Source of the DNA: Verrucomicrobiota bacterium
Lineage (GTDB): Bacteria; Verrucomicrobiota; Verrucomicrobiia; Opitutales; Opitutaceae
DNA length: 64,000 nt
Assembly: GCA_023457715.1 (NCBI GenBank)
Contig: JAEWKR010000092.1
Location: 12,067-76,066, forward strand
Direction of reading: 5' to 3'
Part shown: one piece after another, positions 33,153 to 42,167 of the stretch
Layout of the letters: every line of letters starts with the position of its first letter
Position numbering within the stretch: position 1 is the first letter of the stretch
Notes under the pieces: model-generated
What the model was told of the DNA's origin: nothing
Database searches by the model: none
What the model saw: the letters and a program-made list of their open reading frames with translations, nothing else
Program-made: the position numbers and the translations under genes

Positions 33153-35471
33153 TTACAGCCTCACACTCATGCTCGTCGTCCCGACGCCGGGCGTCAGGAT
33201 CACTCCCAGCGGGTCGGACCTTACTTCCGCTCCCGTGGCGGTGACGGTCGTGGCGCCGCAGATCTGCACGGACCACCGCGCCGGCGCCTGGCCGGCGAGG
33301 GAGATGCCGATCGCGTTTCCGCGCCGGGTGGCCGTGCACGTGACGACGGTTGCGCCTTTCAGGTCCGACACGACGGCTTCCGCGCTGGCGCCGTCGGCCA
33401 GCTCGTACACCCGGAAGGTGATGCCCTCGGCGTAATCGTAATCCGGCCGCGCGTCATGGGCGCCGACGGCCAGCACCGTCCCGGGCCGCACGAACAACGG
33501 CAGGCTCAGAAAGTCGTGCCGGTCGCGATACCAGCGTCCGCCGGTTTGCACCTGGCCCGTAAGCAGGTGCGTCCAGCGCCCCTCGGGCAGGTAGTAGGCG
33601 GTCTCGCCACTTTCAGTCAGGACGGGCGCCACCAGCAGCGAATCCCCAAGGAGGTATTGGCGGTCCAACGTGTCGCAGGCCGGGTCGTCGGGGAACTCCA
33701 GTACCATGGCCCGCATCATCGGCACGCCGTCCCGATGGGCGCCGAGGGCCTGCTGCCACAGATAAGGCATGAGGCGGCATTTCAGTTTGGTGAAGAACCG
33801 GAGCACGTCGCACGCGGCGTCGTTGTAGGCCCATGGCACGCGATAGGACGTGCTTCCGTGGAGGCGGCTGTGGGAGGACAGCAGGCCGAACGCGACCCAG
33901 CGCTTGTACAACGCCTCGGGCGGCAGACCTTCAAAGCCGCCGATGTCGTGGCTCCAGTAGCCGAACCCGCAGAGGCTCAACGACAGGCCGCCGCGCAGCG
34001 TTTCGGCCATCGACTCGAAGTTCGACCAGCAGTCGCCGCCCCAGTGTACCGGAAGCCGCTGGCCGGTGGCATAGGATGAGCGCGCGAACAGCATCGCCTC
34101 GCCGGGCCCGCGCACCTCTTCCAGCAGCTTGAAAACGGTTTCGTTGTAGAGCACGGAGTACCAGTTGTGCATCCCCACGGGATCCGAGCCGTCGTGGTAC
34201 ACCACATCCGTCGGAATCCGCTCGCCGAAATCCGTCTTGAAGCAGTCGACGCCCATCTCGAGAAGCCGGCGGAGGTGACCGGTGAACCAGGCGCACGCCG
34301 CCGGGTTGGTGAAGTCGACGATGGCCATGCCCGGCTGCCAGAGGTCCGTCTGCCAGACCTCGCCGTTGGGGCGGTGGAGAAAATACCCGCCGGCCTTGCC
34401 CTCCGTGAAGAGGGGGGAGCGCTGCGCGATGTACGGATTGATCCAGACGCAGATTCTGAGGCCGCGGTCATGCAGCCGGCGAAGCAGCCCGCGCGGGTCC
34501 GGGAAGGTGCGCGGATCCCACTCGAAGCTGCACCACTCGAATTCCCGCATCCAGAAGCAGTCGAAGTGAAAGACGTGCAGCGGCAGGTCCCGCGCCTTCA
34601 TCCCATCGATGAAGCTCATCACGGTCTGCTCGTCGTAGTTGGTCAGGAAGGACGTGGTCAGCCACAGGCCGAAGGACCACGCCGGCGGCAGGGCGGGGCG
34701 ACCCGTCAGCGCGGTCAGCCGGCGCAGGATGTCCTTGGGCGTGGGGCCGTGGATCACGAAGAACTCCAGGCTCTCCCCCCGCAGGCTGAACTGGACGCGG
34801 GAGAGTCGTTCCGACGCCACTTCAAACGAGACCGGCCCGGTTTCGTTCACGAGCACGCCGTAGCCGCGGTTGGTCAGGTAGAAAGGAACCGCCTTGTAGG
34901 CCTGGTCCGTGCCGGTGCCGCCGTCCTTGTTGGTGTTCTCCACCACCTGGCCGTTCTTGACGAAGGCGGTGAAACGCTCTCCGAGGCCATAGACATTCTC
35001 GCCCACGCCGAGCGAAAGGGCCATCTGCATGAAGGCCCCCTGGCCCTCGACCTCCACCCAGCCGGAATCGCGCGGTCCGCTGCCGGTCAGCGGACCGGTG
35101 GGCCCCAGGAAGCGCAGCAACCAGCCGTCCCGACGGTTCACCGCGGCGGTGAGCGAGCCCGAGCGCAGGCAGGCCGTCGTCTCGTCGATCGCCGTCTCGC
35201 CGCCCGTTTCTGACGCGGACAACGGCAGGCGCAGCGGCCCCGGGCTGCGGTCCTCGAAGTGCTCGACCCGCACCTTGATGACGCCCTCGGCCGGCGCGCT
35301 CAACGTGTAGGTCAGCAACGGCCCCTGCAGCGTGTCCCCCCGGTGCTTGATCGGCCGGGTGGGGGCCAGCACGACCAGCCGGCCGTCAACGGCCTGAACG
35401 TCGTGAACTTCAGCGGGGGAATGGGCCTTGACCCCTGGTTGCATCATCCAGGCGCCGTCGATGAACTTCAT
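33153..35471 (-). CDS. yicI: GH31 alpha-xylosidase, YicI type
   Basis: 772 residues, the same length as Escherichia coli YicI. Nucleophile Asp414 lies in CFKTDFGERIP and acid/base Asp480 in HWGGDCWSNF, two residues off the E. coli positions (416 and 482). Supporting motifs are VYGLGERFTAFVKNG, PPAWSFGLWLTTSF and RSSYATGQRLPVHWGGD. It releases alpha-xylose from xyloglucan-type oligosaccharides such as isoprimeverose; no signal peptide, so it acts in the cytoplasm. A LacI-type operator covers its leader. Confidence 0.95.
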   Translation of the reverse strand: MKFIDGAWMMQPGVKAHSPAEVHDVQAVDGRLVVLAPTRPIKHRGDTLQGPLLTYTLSAPAEGVIKVRVEHFEDRSPGPLRLPLSASETGGETAIDETTACLRSGSLTAAVNRRDGWLLRFLGPTGPLTGSGPRDSGWVEVEGQGAFMQMALSLGVGENVYGLGERFTAFVKNGQVVENTNKDGGTGTDQAYKAVPFYLTNRGYGVLVNETGPVSFEVASERLSRVQFSLRGESLEFFVIHGPTPKDILRRLTALTGRPALPPAWSFGLWLTTSFLTNYDEQTVMSFIDGMKARDLPLHVFHFDCFWMREFEWCSFEWDPRTFPDPRGLLRRLHDRGLRICVWINPYIAQRSPLFTEGKAGGYFLHRPNGEVWQTDLWQPGMAIVDFTNPAACAWFTGHLRRLLEMGVDCFKTDFGERIPTDVVYHDGSDPVGMHNWYSVLYNETVFKLLEEVRGPGEAMLFARSSYATGQRLPVHWGGDCWSNFESMAETLRGGLSLSLCGFGYWSHDIGGFEGLPPEALYKRWVAFGLLSSHSRLHGSTSYRVPWAYNDAACDVLRFFTKLKCRLMPYLWQQALGAHRDGVPMMRAMVLEFPDDPACDTLDRQYLLGDSLLVAPVLTESGETAYYLPEGRWTHLLTGQVQTGGRWYRDRHDFLSLPLFVRPGTVLAVGAHDARPDYDYAEGITFRVYELADGASAEAVVSDLKGATVVTCTATRRGNAIGISLAGQAPARWSVQICGATTVTATGAEVRSDPLGVILTPGVGTTSMSVRL

Positions 35472-35482
35472 AGGTGGTAAGG

Positions 35483-35502
35483 GCGATGTAGCGTTAAATC
35501 GC
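35483..35502. promoter_or_regulatory. LacI-type operator between GH31 and TonB receptor genes
   Basis: GCGATGTAGCGTTAAATCGC is a 20-bp palindrome with 16 of 20 symmetric positions and a central CG (35492-35493), the pattern of LacI/PurR-family operators. It begins 12 bases upstream of the GH31 ATG and lies in the shared promoter region with the divergent TonB receptor. The nearby LacI regulator is the obvious candidate to bind it. Confidence 0.6.
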
Positions 35503-35632
35503 CGGTGGCGACAAGATTTTTGCGTCTCGACGCGCCCAGCCCCGCCGCGTTCTGGTGACGCGCCGCGAAATGAGGCCGCGCGCGCGTGCTCCCAACCGGA
35601 AGGACGCGCCGGGTCGGCCGCGCGGCGGCGCC

Positions 35633-38600
35633 ATGGTCCTCCCTTTCCAGTCCCGGGTGAGCCTTGTGCTACGCCTGCTTGCGGGCGTGGCGGCCGGCGG
35701 CGCGACGTTCGTGGCCCGCGCGCAGTCCGTCGCCGATGTGGCCGAGGACGAGCCGGTCGAACTGTCGCCATTCATGGTGGAGGGCCGGTTCGAGGAGGCG
35801 TACCAGGCCCGCCAGACGCTGGCTGGCACGCGGGTCCGCACGGACCTGGGCGATCTCGGTGCGCCCATCACCGTCATCACGCCCAAGTTCATGCAGGATC
35901 TCGGTGCGACCAACAGCCTGACGCTGCTGCAGTACACCATCAACACGGAGATCGGCGGAGTTTATGGCAACTTCGCCGGGGTGGGCGACGGCCCGCAGAG
36001 CGCCGAGACGGAAATCCTCCTCCACCCGGCGCAGAACACCCGCGTGCGCGGACTCACGCGGGCCGACAACACGCGCAACTTCTTCCTGACGGAAATCCCC
36101 TGGGACGTTTACAACGTCGACCGGCTCGACGTGCAGCGGGGGCCGAACTCGATCCTGTTTGGCGTCGGCAGCCCCGCGGGGATCCTCAACGCCAACCTGA
36201 CGGATGCGCGCCTCAGGAATGGGGCCAGGTTCGAGTCGCGCGTCGGGAGCCACGGGACGCTCCGGCACGTCATCGATCTCAACCTCGCCCTGGTGCCGAA
36301 CGAACTCGGCGTGCGCGTGGCCGTGCTCGACCAGCACGAGAGGTTTCACCAGCGACCCGCCTTCAATCGCGATCGCCGGGCCTACGCGGCGTTGCGTTAC
36401 GACCCGCGATGGGCCGCCAAGGGTGCCGCCCACACCACGCTGCGGCTGCACGTCGAGCGCGGGGACATCGAAGCCAATCGTCCGCGCACGCTGCCGCCGG
36501 TGGACGCACTCACGCCCTGGTTCGCCCCGGCACCGTCCGGGTTGGGGCGCCAGACCTTCGACCCGCGGACGGCCTGGGCGCCGGGAGGGCCGGCCGACCC
36601 GGGCGGCGCCGCCTTCAACCCCTGGTTCAACGAGGCGTTCTTCGGCCGGATGTTCAACTCGACCCTGTCGCTTGCCTTCGAACCAGATGCCTCCGCCCCG
36701 CGCTCGGCGCGCCAGGCGGTGATTGCGACCCGTTTCGGGTTGCGCGCCGACGGCACGATCGACGGCGGCATCGACGGTCTCCCGTTCGCCCGGCCGCTGG
36801 GCATTGCGACCTACAGCGCGTATGCGCGGGCCGCGCGCCTGCCCGGCGCCGCCTACAATGTCTACAAGGACCGGTTCCTCGCCGATCCCGCCGTCTTCGA
36901 TTTCTTCGGCTCGTTGCTCGACGGCCCGAACAAGGGCGAACGGCAGCGGTGGTCCGCGCTCAACTTCGACGCGTCGCAGTCGTTCCTCGATCAGCGGCTC
37001 GCGTTCAATCTGGCGTATTTCCATCAGGACTACGAAGAGGGCCAGCGCTCGCTCCTGGCCGGCCATGCTTATGCGGTGAGCGTGGATGTGAACGCCGTCC
37101 TGGCCGACGGCACGCCCAACCCCGACGCCGGCCGCCCGTACGTCGCCAACAACGGGTTCGACGGCAATGTCTGGTCCCGCTTCGGCCGCGACGCGCTGCG
37201 ACTCACGGCCGCCGGGGAAATCCGCGCGCGGGACTGGCTGGGGCGGGGCCGGGCCGCCACCCTGCTGGGCCGGCATGCGTTGACCGCGCTGCTGTCCCGG
37301 GATCGCGTCACCGAGGAGTCGCGGCAGTGGAGTCGTTTTGCCGCGGATACGGACTGGGCCGAGGCGACGGGCGGGTCCCGGCATTTGTCCGACGGCGACC
37401 GGCAGCTGGATTGGGTCACGTACCTGGGACCGTCGCTGCTGGACGCCCCGGGTCCGGCGGCGCAGCGGCTCGCGCCGATCACGACCACGCTGCTTCCGCC
37501 CGCCGGGGTGACCGCCCGCTATTTCGACGCGCGCTGGGCACGGCCGGCCGACCCGGCGGATCCGGCTTACGTGGATCCGGCCGCGCCCTGGTTTGATCCG
37601 CGCACCTCCGCCCCCTCCCTCCAGGCCGAGAATCCGGCGAATTACGGAGGCTGGCGGAACCGCACGTTCTCCCTGCTGCGCGCGGACGCCGGCGATCAAG
37701 CGCAGCTGCATCGCCTTGGTCACAAGCGCCGCAATGTCGTCACGTCGGCGGCGCTTACCTGGCAGGGGCATCTCTGGAACGACAGCCTGGTGCCCACGTT
37801 TGGCTGGCGGCACGACAAGGTAGGCATCTGGTCCTCGGCCGCGCCCGTTGATCCTGCGACCGGGCTGGCGGCCACCTCCTATGGCCTCGGTCCGCGCCTG
37901 CGGGAGCAGGCCGACGAAAGCCGTTCGTGGAGCGTGGTCCTGCGGCCGCCACGGGGCGTGCAGCTCCCGTGGGGCACGTCCGTGAGCGCTTTCTACTACC
38001 AGGGGCGCAACTTCAAGGCGGACCAGGTGCGGGTCGATGTGGAAGGACGTCCCCTCGACCCCCAGGTGGGTCACACCCGCGACTTCGGGCTGGTGATTTC
38101 GACCCTCGAGGACCGGTTGTGGATCAAGCTCAATGCGTACCGCACCGGAGTCCGGCATGCGACGCTCGAGGGCACCGGCGCCGGTCTCGGCGCCAATCTT
38201 TACTACGTCCATTTGCTCGAGGCCTGGGGCACGGCGTCCGCGGTCATGGGGGCGCGCGGGCTGGCCGGAGACCCGGAGGTGCAGGGTCTGGCGTGGTATT
38301 GGGACTGGGCCAGCCACGACGTGGGCACGCCCGCCGGCGCGTATCCACGATCCGGAGCCGGCGCCGCGGTGGATGCGGCGCAGCAGCGGGCGATCCGCTC
38401 GTGGTTCGACCAGATGGCGCCCCAGGATTTCTTCGACGCGTATGGGCTGCCCGTCAACGTGGCCGCGGTCCAGGCGGGTGACTTCTCGGCCGGACTCCTG
38501 GGATGGACCCCGGCGGCGGGGGTGGGGGCGCTGCAGTCCGCGACCGGCGGCACGATTCGCGGCGTCGCGCCGGTGGCGACGGTGGACACCACGTCCCGCG

Positions 38601-39226
38601 GCCTGGAACTGGAGCTGATGGCCCGGCCTTCCCCGCACTGGGATCTCAGCCTCAGTGTGGCGCGGACGCAGGCGCGTCGTTCCCGGCTCAACGCCACCTT
38701 GGAATCTTGGGTCCGGGCGCAGAAAACCCGCTTCGGAAGTCCCGCCGGCGAACTGCGGCTGTGGTCGGCGGGAGACCGCACCGTGCGCGAGCTCTGGGAG
38801 GAAAATGTCTACTCCCCCTACCGGCTCCTCGTCGCGCAGGAGGGGACGTCGGCGCCGGAAATCCGGCCCTGGCGGGCGACCGTCCTGACCAACCACCGCA
38901 TCGCTGCCGGCCGGCTGCGCGGGCTGGACCTCGGTGGCGCCATCCGATGGCAGGAAGGTCATGTGCTGGGGTATGCCCTGGACGCCGCGCAGCTGCTGGA
39001 TCCTTCCCGCCCGTTTCGCGGCCCCGCCAGCCTGGCGGTGGATGGTTGGATTGGATACGAACGAAAACTGCGGGGGCGGTTCACCTGGCGGGTGCAGTTG
39101 AATCTGCGCAACCTCGGCGACCGCGAGCGCCTCGTGCCCATCACCGTGCAGCCGGACGGCAGCCCCGCCGCGTTCCGGATCCAGGAAGGCTTCGGCTGGC
39201 AGCTGACCAACACGGTCAGCTTTTGA
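35633..39226 (+). CDS. TonB-dependent outer-membrane receptor
   Basis: 1197 residues from ATG 35633 (in-frame GTG 35555 would add 26 Arg-rich residues). Signal peptide about 1-31 ends FVARAQ; next comes EDEPVELSPFMVEG, a TonB-box-like motif seen in verrucomicrobial receptors. The plug has PITVITPKFMQDLGATNSLTLLQY and VYNVDRLDVQRGPNSILFGVGSPAGILN. A long beta-barrel follows, ending in FRIQEGFGWQLTNTVSF with a terminal Phe. Placed with sugar hydrolases and opposite a LacI operator, it probably imports an oligosaccharide. No SusD partner is seen. Confidence 0.92.
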   Translation: MVLPFQSRVSLVLRLLAGVAAGGATFVARAQSVADVAEDEPVELSPFMVEGRFEEAYQARQTLAGTRVRTDLGDLGAPITVITPKFMQDLGATNSLTLLQYTINTEIGGVYGNFAGVGDGPQSAETEILLHPAQNTRVRGLTRADNTRNFFLTEIPWDVYNVDRLDVQRGPNSILFGVGSPAGILNANLTDARLRNGARFESRVGSHGTLRHVIDLNLALVPNELGVRVAVLDQHERFHQRPAFNRDRRAYAALRYDPRWAAKGAAHTTLRLHVERGDIEANRPRTLPPVDALTPWFAPAPSGLGRQTFDPRTAWAPGGPADPGGAAFNPWFNEAFFGRMFNSTLSLAFEPDASAPRSARQAVIATRFGLRADGTIDGGIDGLPFARPLGIATYSAYARAARLPGAAYNVYKDRFLADPAVFDFFGSLLDGPNKGERQRWSALNFDASQSFLDQRLAFNLAYFHQDYEEGQRSLLAGHAYAVSVDVNAVLADGTPNPDAGRPYVANNGFDGNVWSRFGRDALRLTAAGEIRARDWLGRGRAATLLGRHALTALLSRDRVTEESRQWSRFAADTDWAEATGGSRHLSDGDRQLDWVTYLGPSLLDAPGPAAQRLAPITTTLLPPAGVTARYFDARWARPADPADPAYVDPAAPWFDPRTSAPSLQAENPANYGGWRNRTFSLLRADAGDQAQLHRLGHKRRNVVTSAALTWQGHLWNDSLVPTFGWRHDKVGIWSSAAPVDPATGLAATSYGLGPRLREQADESRSWSVVLRPPRGVQLPWGTSVSAFYYQGRNFKADQVRVDVEGRPLDPQVGHTRDFGLVISTLEDRLWIKLNAYRTGVRHATLEGTGAGLGANLYYVHLLEAWGTASAVMGARGLAGDPEVQGLAWYWDWASHDVGTPAGAYPRSGAGAAVDAAQQRAIRSWFDQMAPQDFFDAYGLPVNVAAVQAGDFSAGLLGWTPAAGVGALQSATGGTIRGVAPVATVDTTSRGLELELMARPSPHWDLSLSVARTQARRSRLNATLESWVRAQKTRFGSPAGELRLWSAGDRTVRELWEENVYSPYRLLVAQEGTSAPEIRPWRATVLTNHRIAAGRLRGLDLGGAIRWQEGHVLGYALDAAQLLDPSRPFRGPASLAVDGWIGYERKLRGRFTWRVQLNLRNLGDRERLVPITVQPDGSPAAFRIQEGFGWQLTNTVSF

Positions 39227-39244
39227 GAGACCACGGACCAGGGG

Positions 39245-39295
<51 letters not shown>

Positions 39296-39353
39296 CTTGT
39301 TTTCTTCTGGCCCTTCGATTTTTGGCGCGGCATTTTCGGGCGTTTCCGGCGCC

Positions 39354-40700
39354 ATGCGACTTCCCCTCACGTTTCTTGCGTGTCTTGCCGCGACCGCCGC
39401 GACGCTGACCCTCGGCGGATGCGCGCGCGACGAACCGCCGCCCATCCTTTCGCCGCTGCCGGCGCGCGCGGTGGAGGCCACCGGGCTCTTCAGCCCGAAG
39501 GCCGTCGGCTGGCCCGCGGAGGGACGGCCATGGATCGCACACCTCGACACCTTCGACCTCGATCAGGACGGGTTGATGGACATCCTGGTCTGCGACGCGC
39601 AGAAGAACTGCGTCACCTGGGTCCGGCAGAAGAGCCGCGGCGTCTACGAGGAGATCGTGGTGGCGGACAATGTCCCGGCGCCGGTTCATGTGGAGGCGGT
39701 GGACATGAATCGCGACGGGTCCCCCGACCTGCTCGTCGCCAGCATGGGACAGCTGTTTCCGAATAACGACAAGATCGGCACGGTCCTCGTGTACGAGAAC
39801 GACGGGAAGCAGACCTTCAAACGCCACGTCCTCGCGGAACACATTTGCCGGGTGACGGATGTGCGCGCCGGTGATTTCAATCGCGACGGCCTCCTCGACC
39901 TCGCCGTCGGCCAGTTCGGGTATGACCAGGGAGAGGTGCGTTGGATGGAGAATCTGGGCGACTGGAAATTCCGGTCCCACGAACTGCTGGGGCTGTCGGG
40001 GACGGTGCACGTCTGCGTCGCCGACTATACGGGGGATGGCGCGTCGGACATCGCGGCCCTGGTGTCGCAGCAATGGGAGGAGATCTACCTTTTCACCAAC
40101 GACGGCTCCGGGCGGTTCACCAAGAAAATCATCTGGGGATCGACGAACGAGGACTACGCGGGCAGCGGCATGCTGCTGGGCGATCTCAATCGCGACGGTC
40201 GGCCCGATCTTCTCTTTTCGAATGGCGACGGCTTTGGTCCCACCACCACGCCGGGTCCGCGACCGTGGCATGGCGTGCAATGGCTGGAGAACACCGGAGG
40301 CGGGACCTTCAAGTTTCACCGGATCGGCACGCTCGGCGGCGCCTACAGTCCGGTCGCGGTCGACCTCGACGGGGATGGCCCGATGGATGTCGTGGCCGTC
40401 AGCGCCTTCAATGAGTGGGAGAAGCCCGGCGCGGTCTCGATGGTGTGGTATCGCAACGACGGCCGGCAGAACTTCACGCCGCATATCCTCGCGACCACGC
40501 CGACCCATCTGCTCACGATTGCCGTCGCGGACATGGACGGTTCGGGCCGGCCGACCATCGTCTCGGGCGGTTTCTTTTCCAATCCCCCCTACGACCACCT
40601 GAACCGGTTGCTGCTCTGGCAGCGCACCGGGGCGGCCCTGCCCGACCCGGCATCGGCCCGCGCGGGAGCGACGGTTCCCCCGGCGGCAGGATCACGGTAG
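39354..40700 (+). CDS. VCBS/FG-GAP repeat lipoprotein
   Basis: 448 residues. Signal and lipobox LTLGGC (Cys near residue 23). Several FG-GAP/VCBS-type repeats follow, each with a calcium-loop-like DxDxDGxxD: FDLDQDGLMDILV, VDMNRDGSPDLLV, GDFNRDGLLDLAV, GDLNRDGRPDLLF, VDLDGDGPMDVVA. Such proteins form beta-propellers. It lies between the TonB receptor and a TPR gene, and is likely a surface or periplasmic accessory. The upstream in-frame hexamer region is not coding. Confidence 0.88.
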   Translation: MRLPLTFLACLAATAATLTLGGCARDEPPPILSPLPARAVEATGLFSPKAVGWPAEGRPWIAHLDTFDLDQDGLMDILVCDAQKNCVTWVRQKSRGVYEEIVVADNVPAPVHVEAVDMNRDGSPDLLVASMGQLFPNNDKIGTVLVYENDGKQTFKRHVLAEHICRVTDVRAGDFNRDGLLDLAVGQFGYDQGEVRWMENLGDWKFRSHELLGLSGTVHVCVADYTGDGASDIAALVSQQWEEIYLFTNDGSGRFTKKIIWGSTNEDYAGSGMLLGDLNRDGRPDLLFSNGDGFGPTTTPGPRPWHGVQWLENTGGGTFKFHRIGTLGGAYSPVAVDLDGDGPMDVVAVSAFNEWEKPGAVSMVWYRNDGRQNFTPHILATTPTHLLTIAVADMDGSGRPTIVSGGFFSNPPYDHLNRLLLWQRTGAALPDPASARAGATVPPAAGSR

Positions 40701-40709
40701 TCCCTCGCC

Positions 40710-42167
40710 ATGCGTTACCGGAACCTGATTCTCCTTGGCGTGGTGCTCGCCGCTCTCGCGGGCGGGGGATTTTGGGCGTGGCGCGCGCGCGTCGAGGCGA
40801 AGGCCGTGGCCGCAGCGCTCCCGCAGCGACCGGATCTGCGCCGCTACCATGTCGATCTCATGGCCCGGGTGGCGGCGGCCGAGGAGGGCGTGCGCCAGGG
40901 GCGGAAGGCCGCCCTCGCGGAACTGCAGTCCCTGTACCAGGTGAATGGGTACCTTGCGGAGGCCGACCATTGCGGACAGGCGCTGATGCACCTGGAACTC
41001 AGCAATCCGCTCTGGCCGCACCGGCTGGCCACGATCCGCGCAGGCTATGGCGAACTGGAGACGGCAATCCTGCTGTGGGAACGGACCGTGCGCCAGGCGC
41101 CGAAATTTGTCCCGGCCCGCATCCGGCTCGGCGACGCCTACCTCAAGTCCAATCGCGACGCCGACGCCCAGCGCACCTACGAAGCCGTGCTCGCCCAGGA
41201 ATCCGCCAATCCGTACGCCCTCGTCGGCCTGGCGCGTCTCGACGTCAAAGCGGGCAACCTGACCCGCGCCCGCAGCCGGCTCGAGCAGGCGGCGGAGGAG
41301 AGCCGTTCGGCCATCGGTCCCGACCTGCTCGTGACCGTTTATGAGCAGCTGGGCGAAGAGGGCCGCGCGCGCGCTCTGCGGGCCCGGGTGAAGGCGGCCG
41401 GCACGTATTACGATCCGCCGGATCCGTGGCTGGACGTCATGTTCGACCAGGATTGCTTCGACATCTTCCAGCTGTGCGTGGCGGCGGGATTCGCCGAGCA
41501 CCGCGGGGACAAGGAGCGGGCGCGGATGTTGCTCGAGCGCGCGAACGGGCTCGAACCCAAGGGCGGACACGTCCTGCTCCAGCTGGGAATGCTCTGCCAC
41601 CGGACGCGCGACATGCCGTCCGCTCAGCGTTACTTCGAGAAAGCGACCGAGGTCGAGCCGACGATGTCCGACGCCTGGGCGCAGTTGATCAATCTCTACA
41701 ACGAGAAAGGCGATCGGATGGCTTCCGCCCGCGCGCTCGCGGCCGGACTGACCCACTGCCCCAACTCGCCCGGCCTGCACCTCGAGCGGGCCCGCCGGCT
41801 CGCGGCCGGCGGGCAGATCGATGCGGCGATCGCGGAGTACCGGCTCACCTACCGGCTCCGGCCGGAGGAGGCCGATCCCCTCATCGAGATCGCGCAGATT
41901 TACCTGAAACAGGAACGCACGGCGGAGGCGGTGGCCGAGTTGAACGAAGCGCTGCTTTCGGAGCCCGAGCATCCCACGGCGCTGATGATCCTCGCGATGC
42001 ACGCGGTCCAGGCGGGCGACGAGGCCGAGGCGCGGGAATGGATCCGCCGTTGTCACCTGCAGCTGCGCGTCCCGCGCGACGCCCTCGCCGAGATCACTTC
42101 CCGCTATGCGCAACGCTTCGGCCGCCCATACCCCGCCGCCGCGTTCACCCCAGCCGTTCCTAAATGA
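40710..42167 (+). CDS. Membrane-anchored TPR-repeat protein
   Basis: 485 residues. One N-terminal membrane helix (about 5-23, LILLGVVLAALAGGGFWAW), then tetratricopeptide repeats over most of the length, such as ARIRLGDAYLKSNRDADAQRTYEAVL, DAWAQLINLYNEKGDRMASARAL and PLIEIAQIYLKQERTAEAVAELNEAL. A protein-protein interaction role is likely; no enzyme domain is seen. Starts 9 bases after the VCBS gene and overlaps the next gene by 4 bp. Confidence 0.85.
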   Translation: MRYRNLILLGVVLAALAGGGFWAWRARVEAKAVAAALPQRPDLRRYHVDLMARVAAAEEGVRQGRKAALAELQSLYQVNGYLAEADHCGQALMHLELSNPLWPHRLATIRAGYGELETAILLWERTVRQAPKFVPARIRLGDAYLKSNRDADAQRTYEAVLAQESANPYALVGLARLDVKAGNLTRARSRLEQAAEESRSAIGPDLLVTVYEQLGEEGRARALRARVKAAGTYYDPPDPWLDVMFDQDCFDIFQLCVAAGFAEHRGDKERARMLLERANGLEPKGGHVLLQLGMLCHRTRDMPSAQRYFEKATEVEPTMSDAWAQLINLYNEKGDRMASARALAAGLTHCPNSPGLHLERARRLAAGGQIDAAIAEYRLTYRLRPEEADPLIEIAQIYLKQERTAEAVAELNEALLSEPEHPTALMILAMHAVQAGDEAEAREWIRRCHLQLRVPRDALAEITSRYAQRFGRPYPAAAFTPAVPK

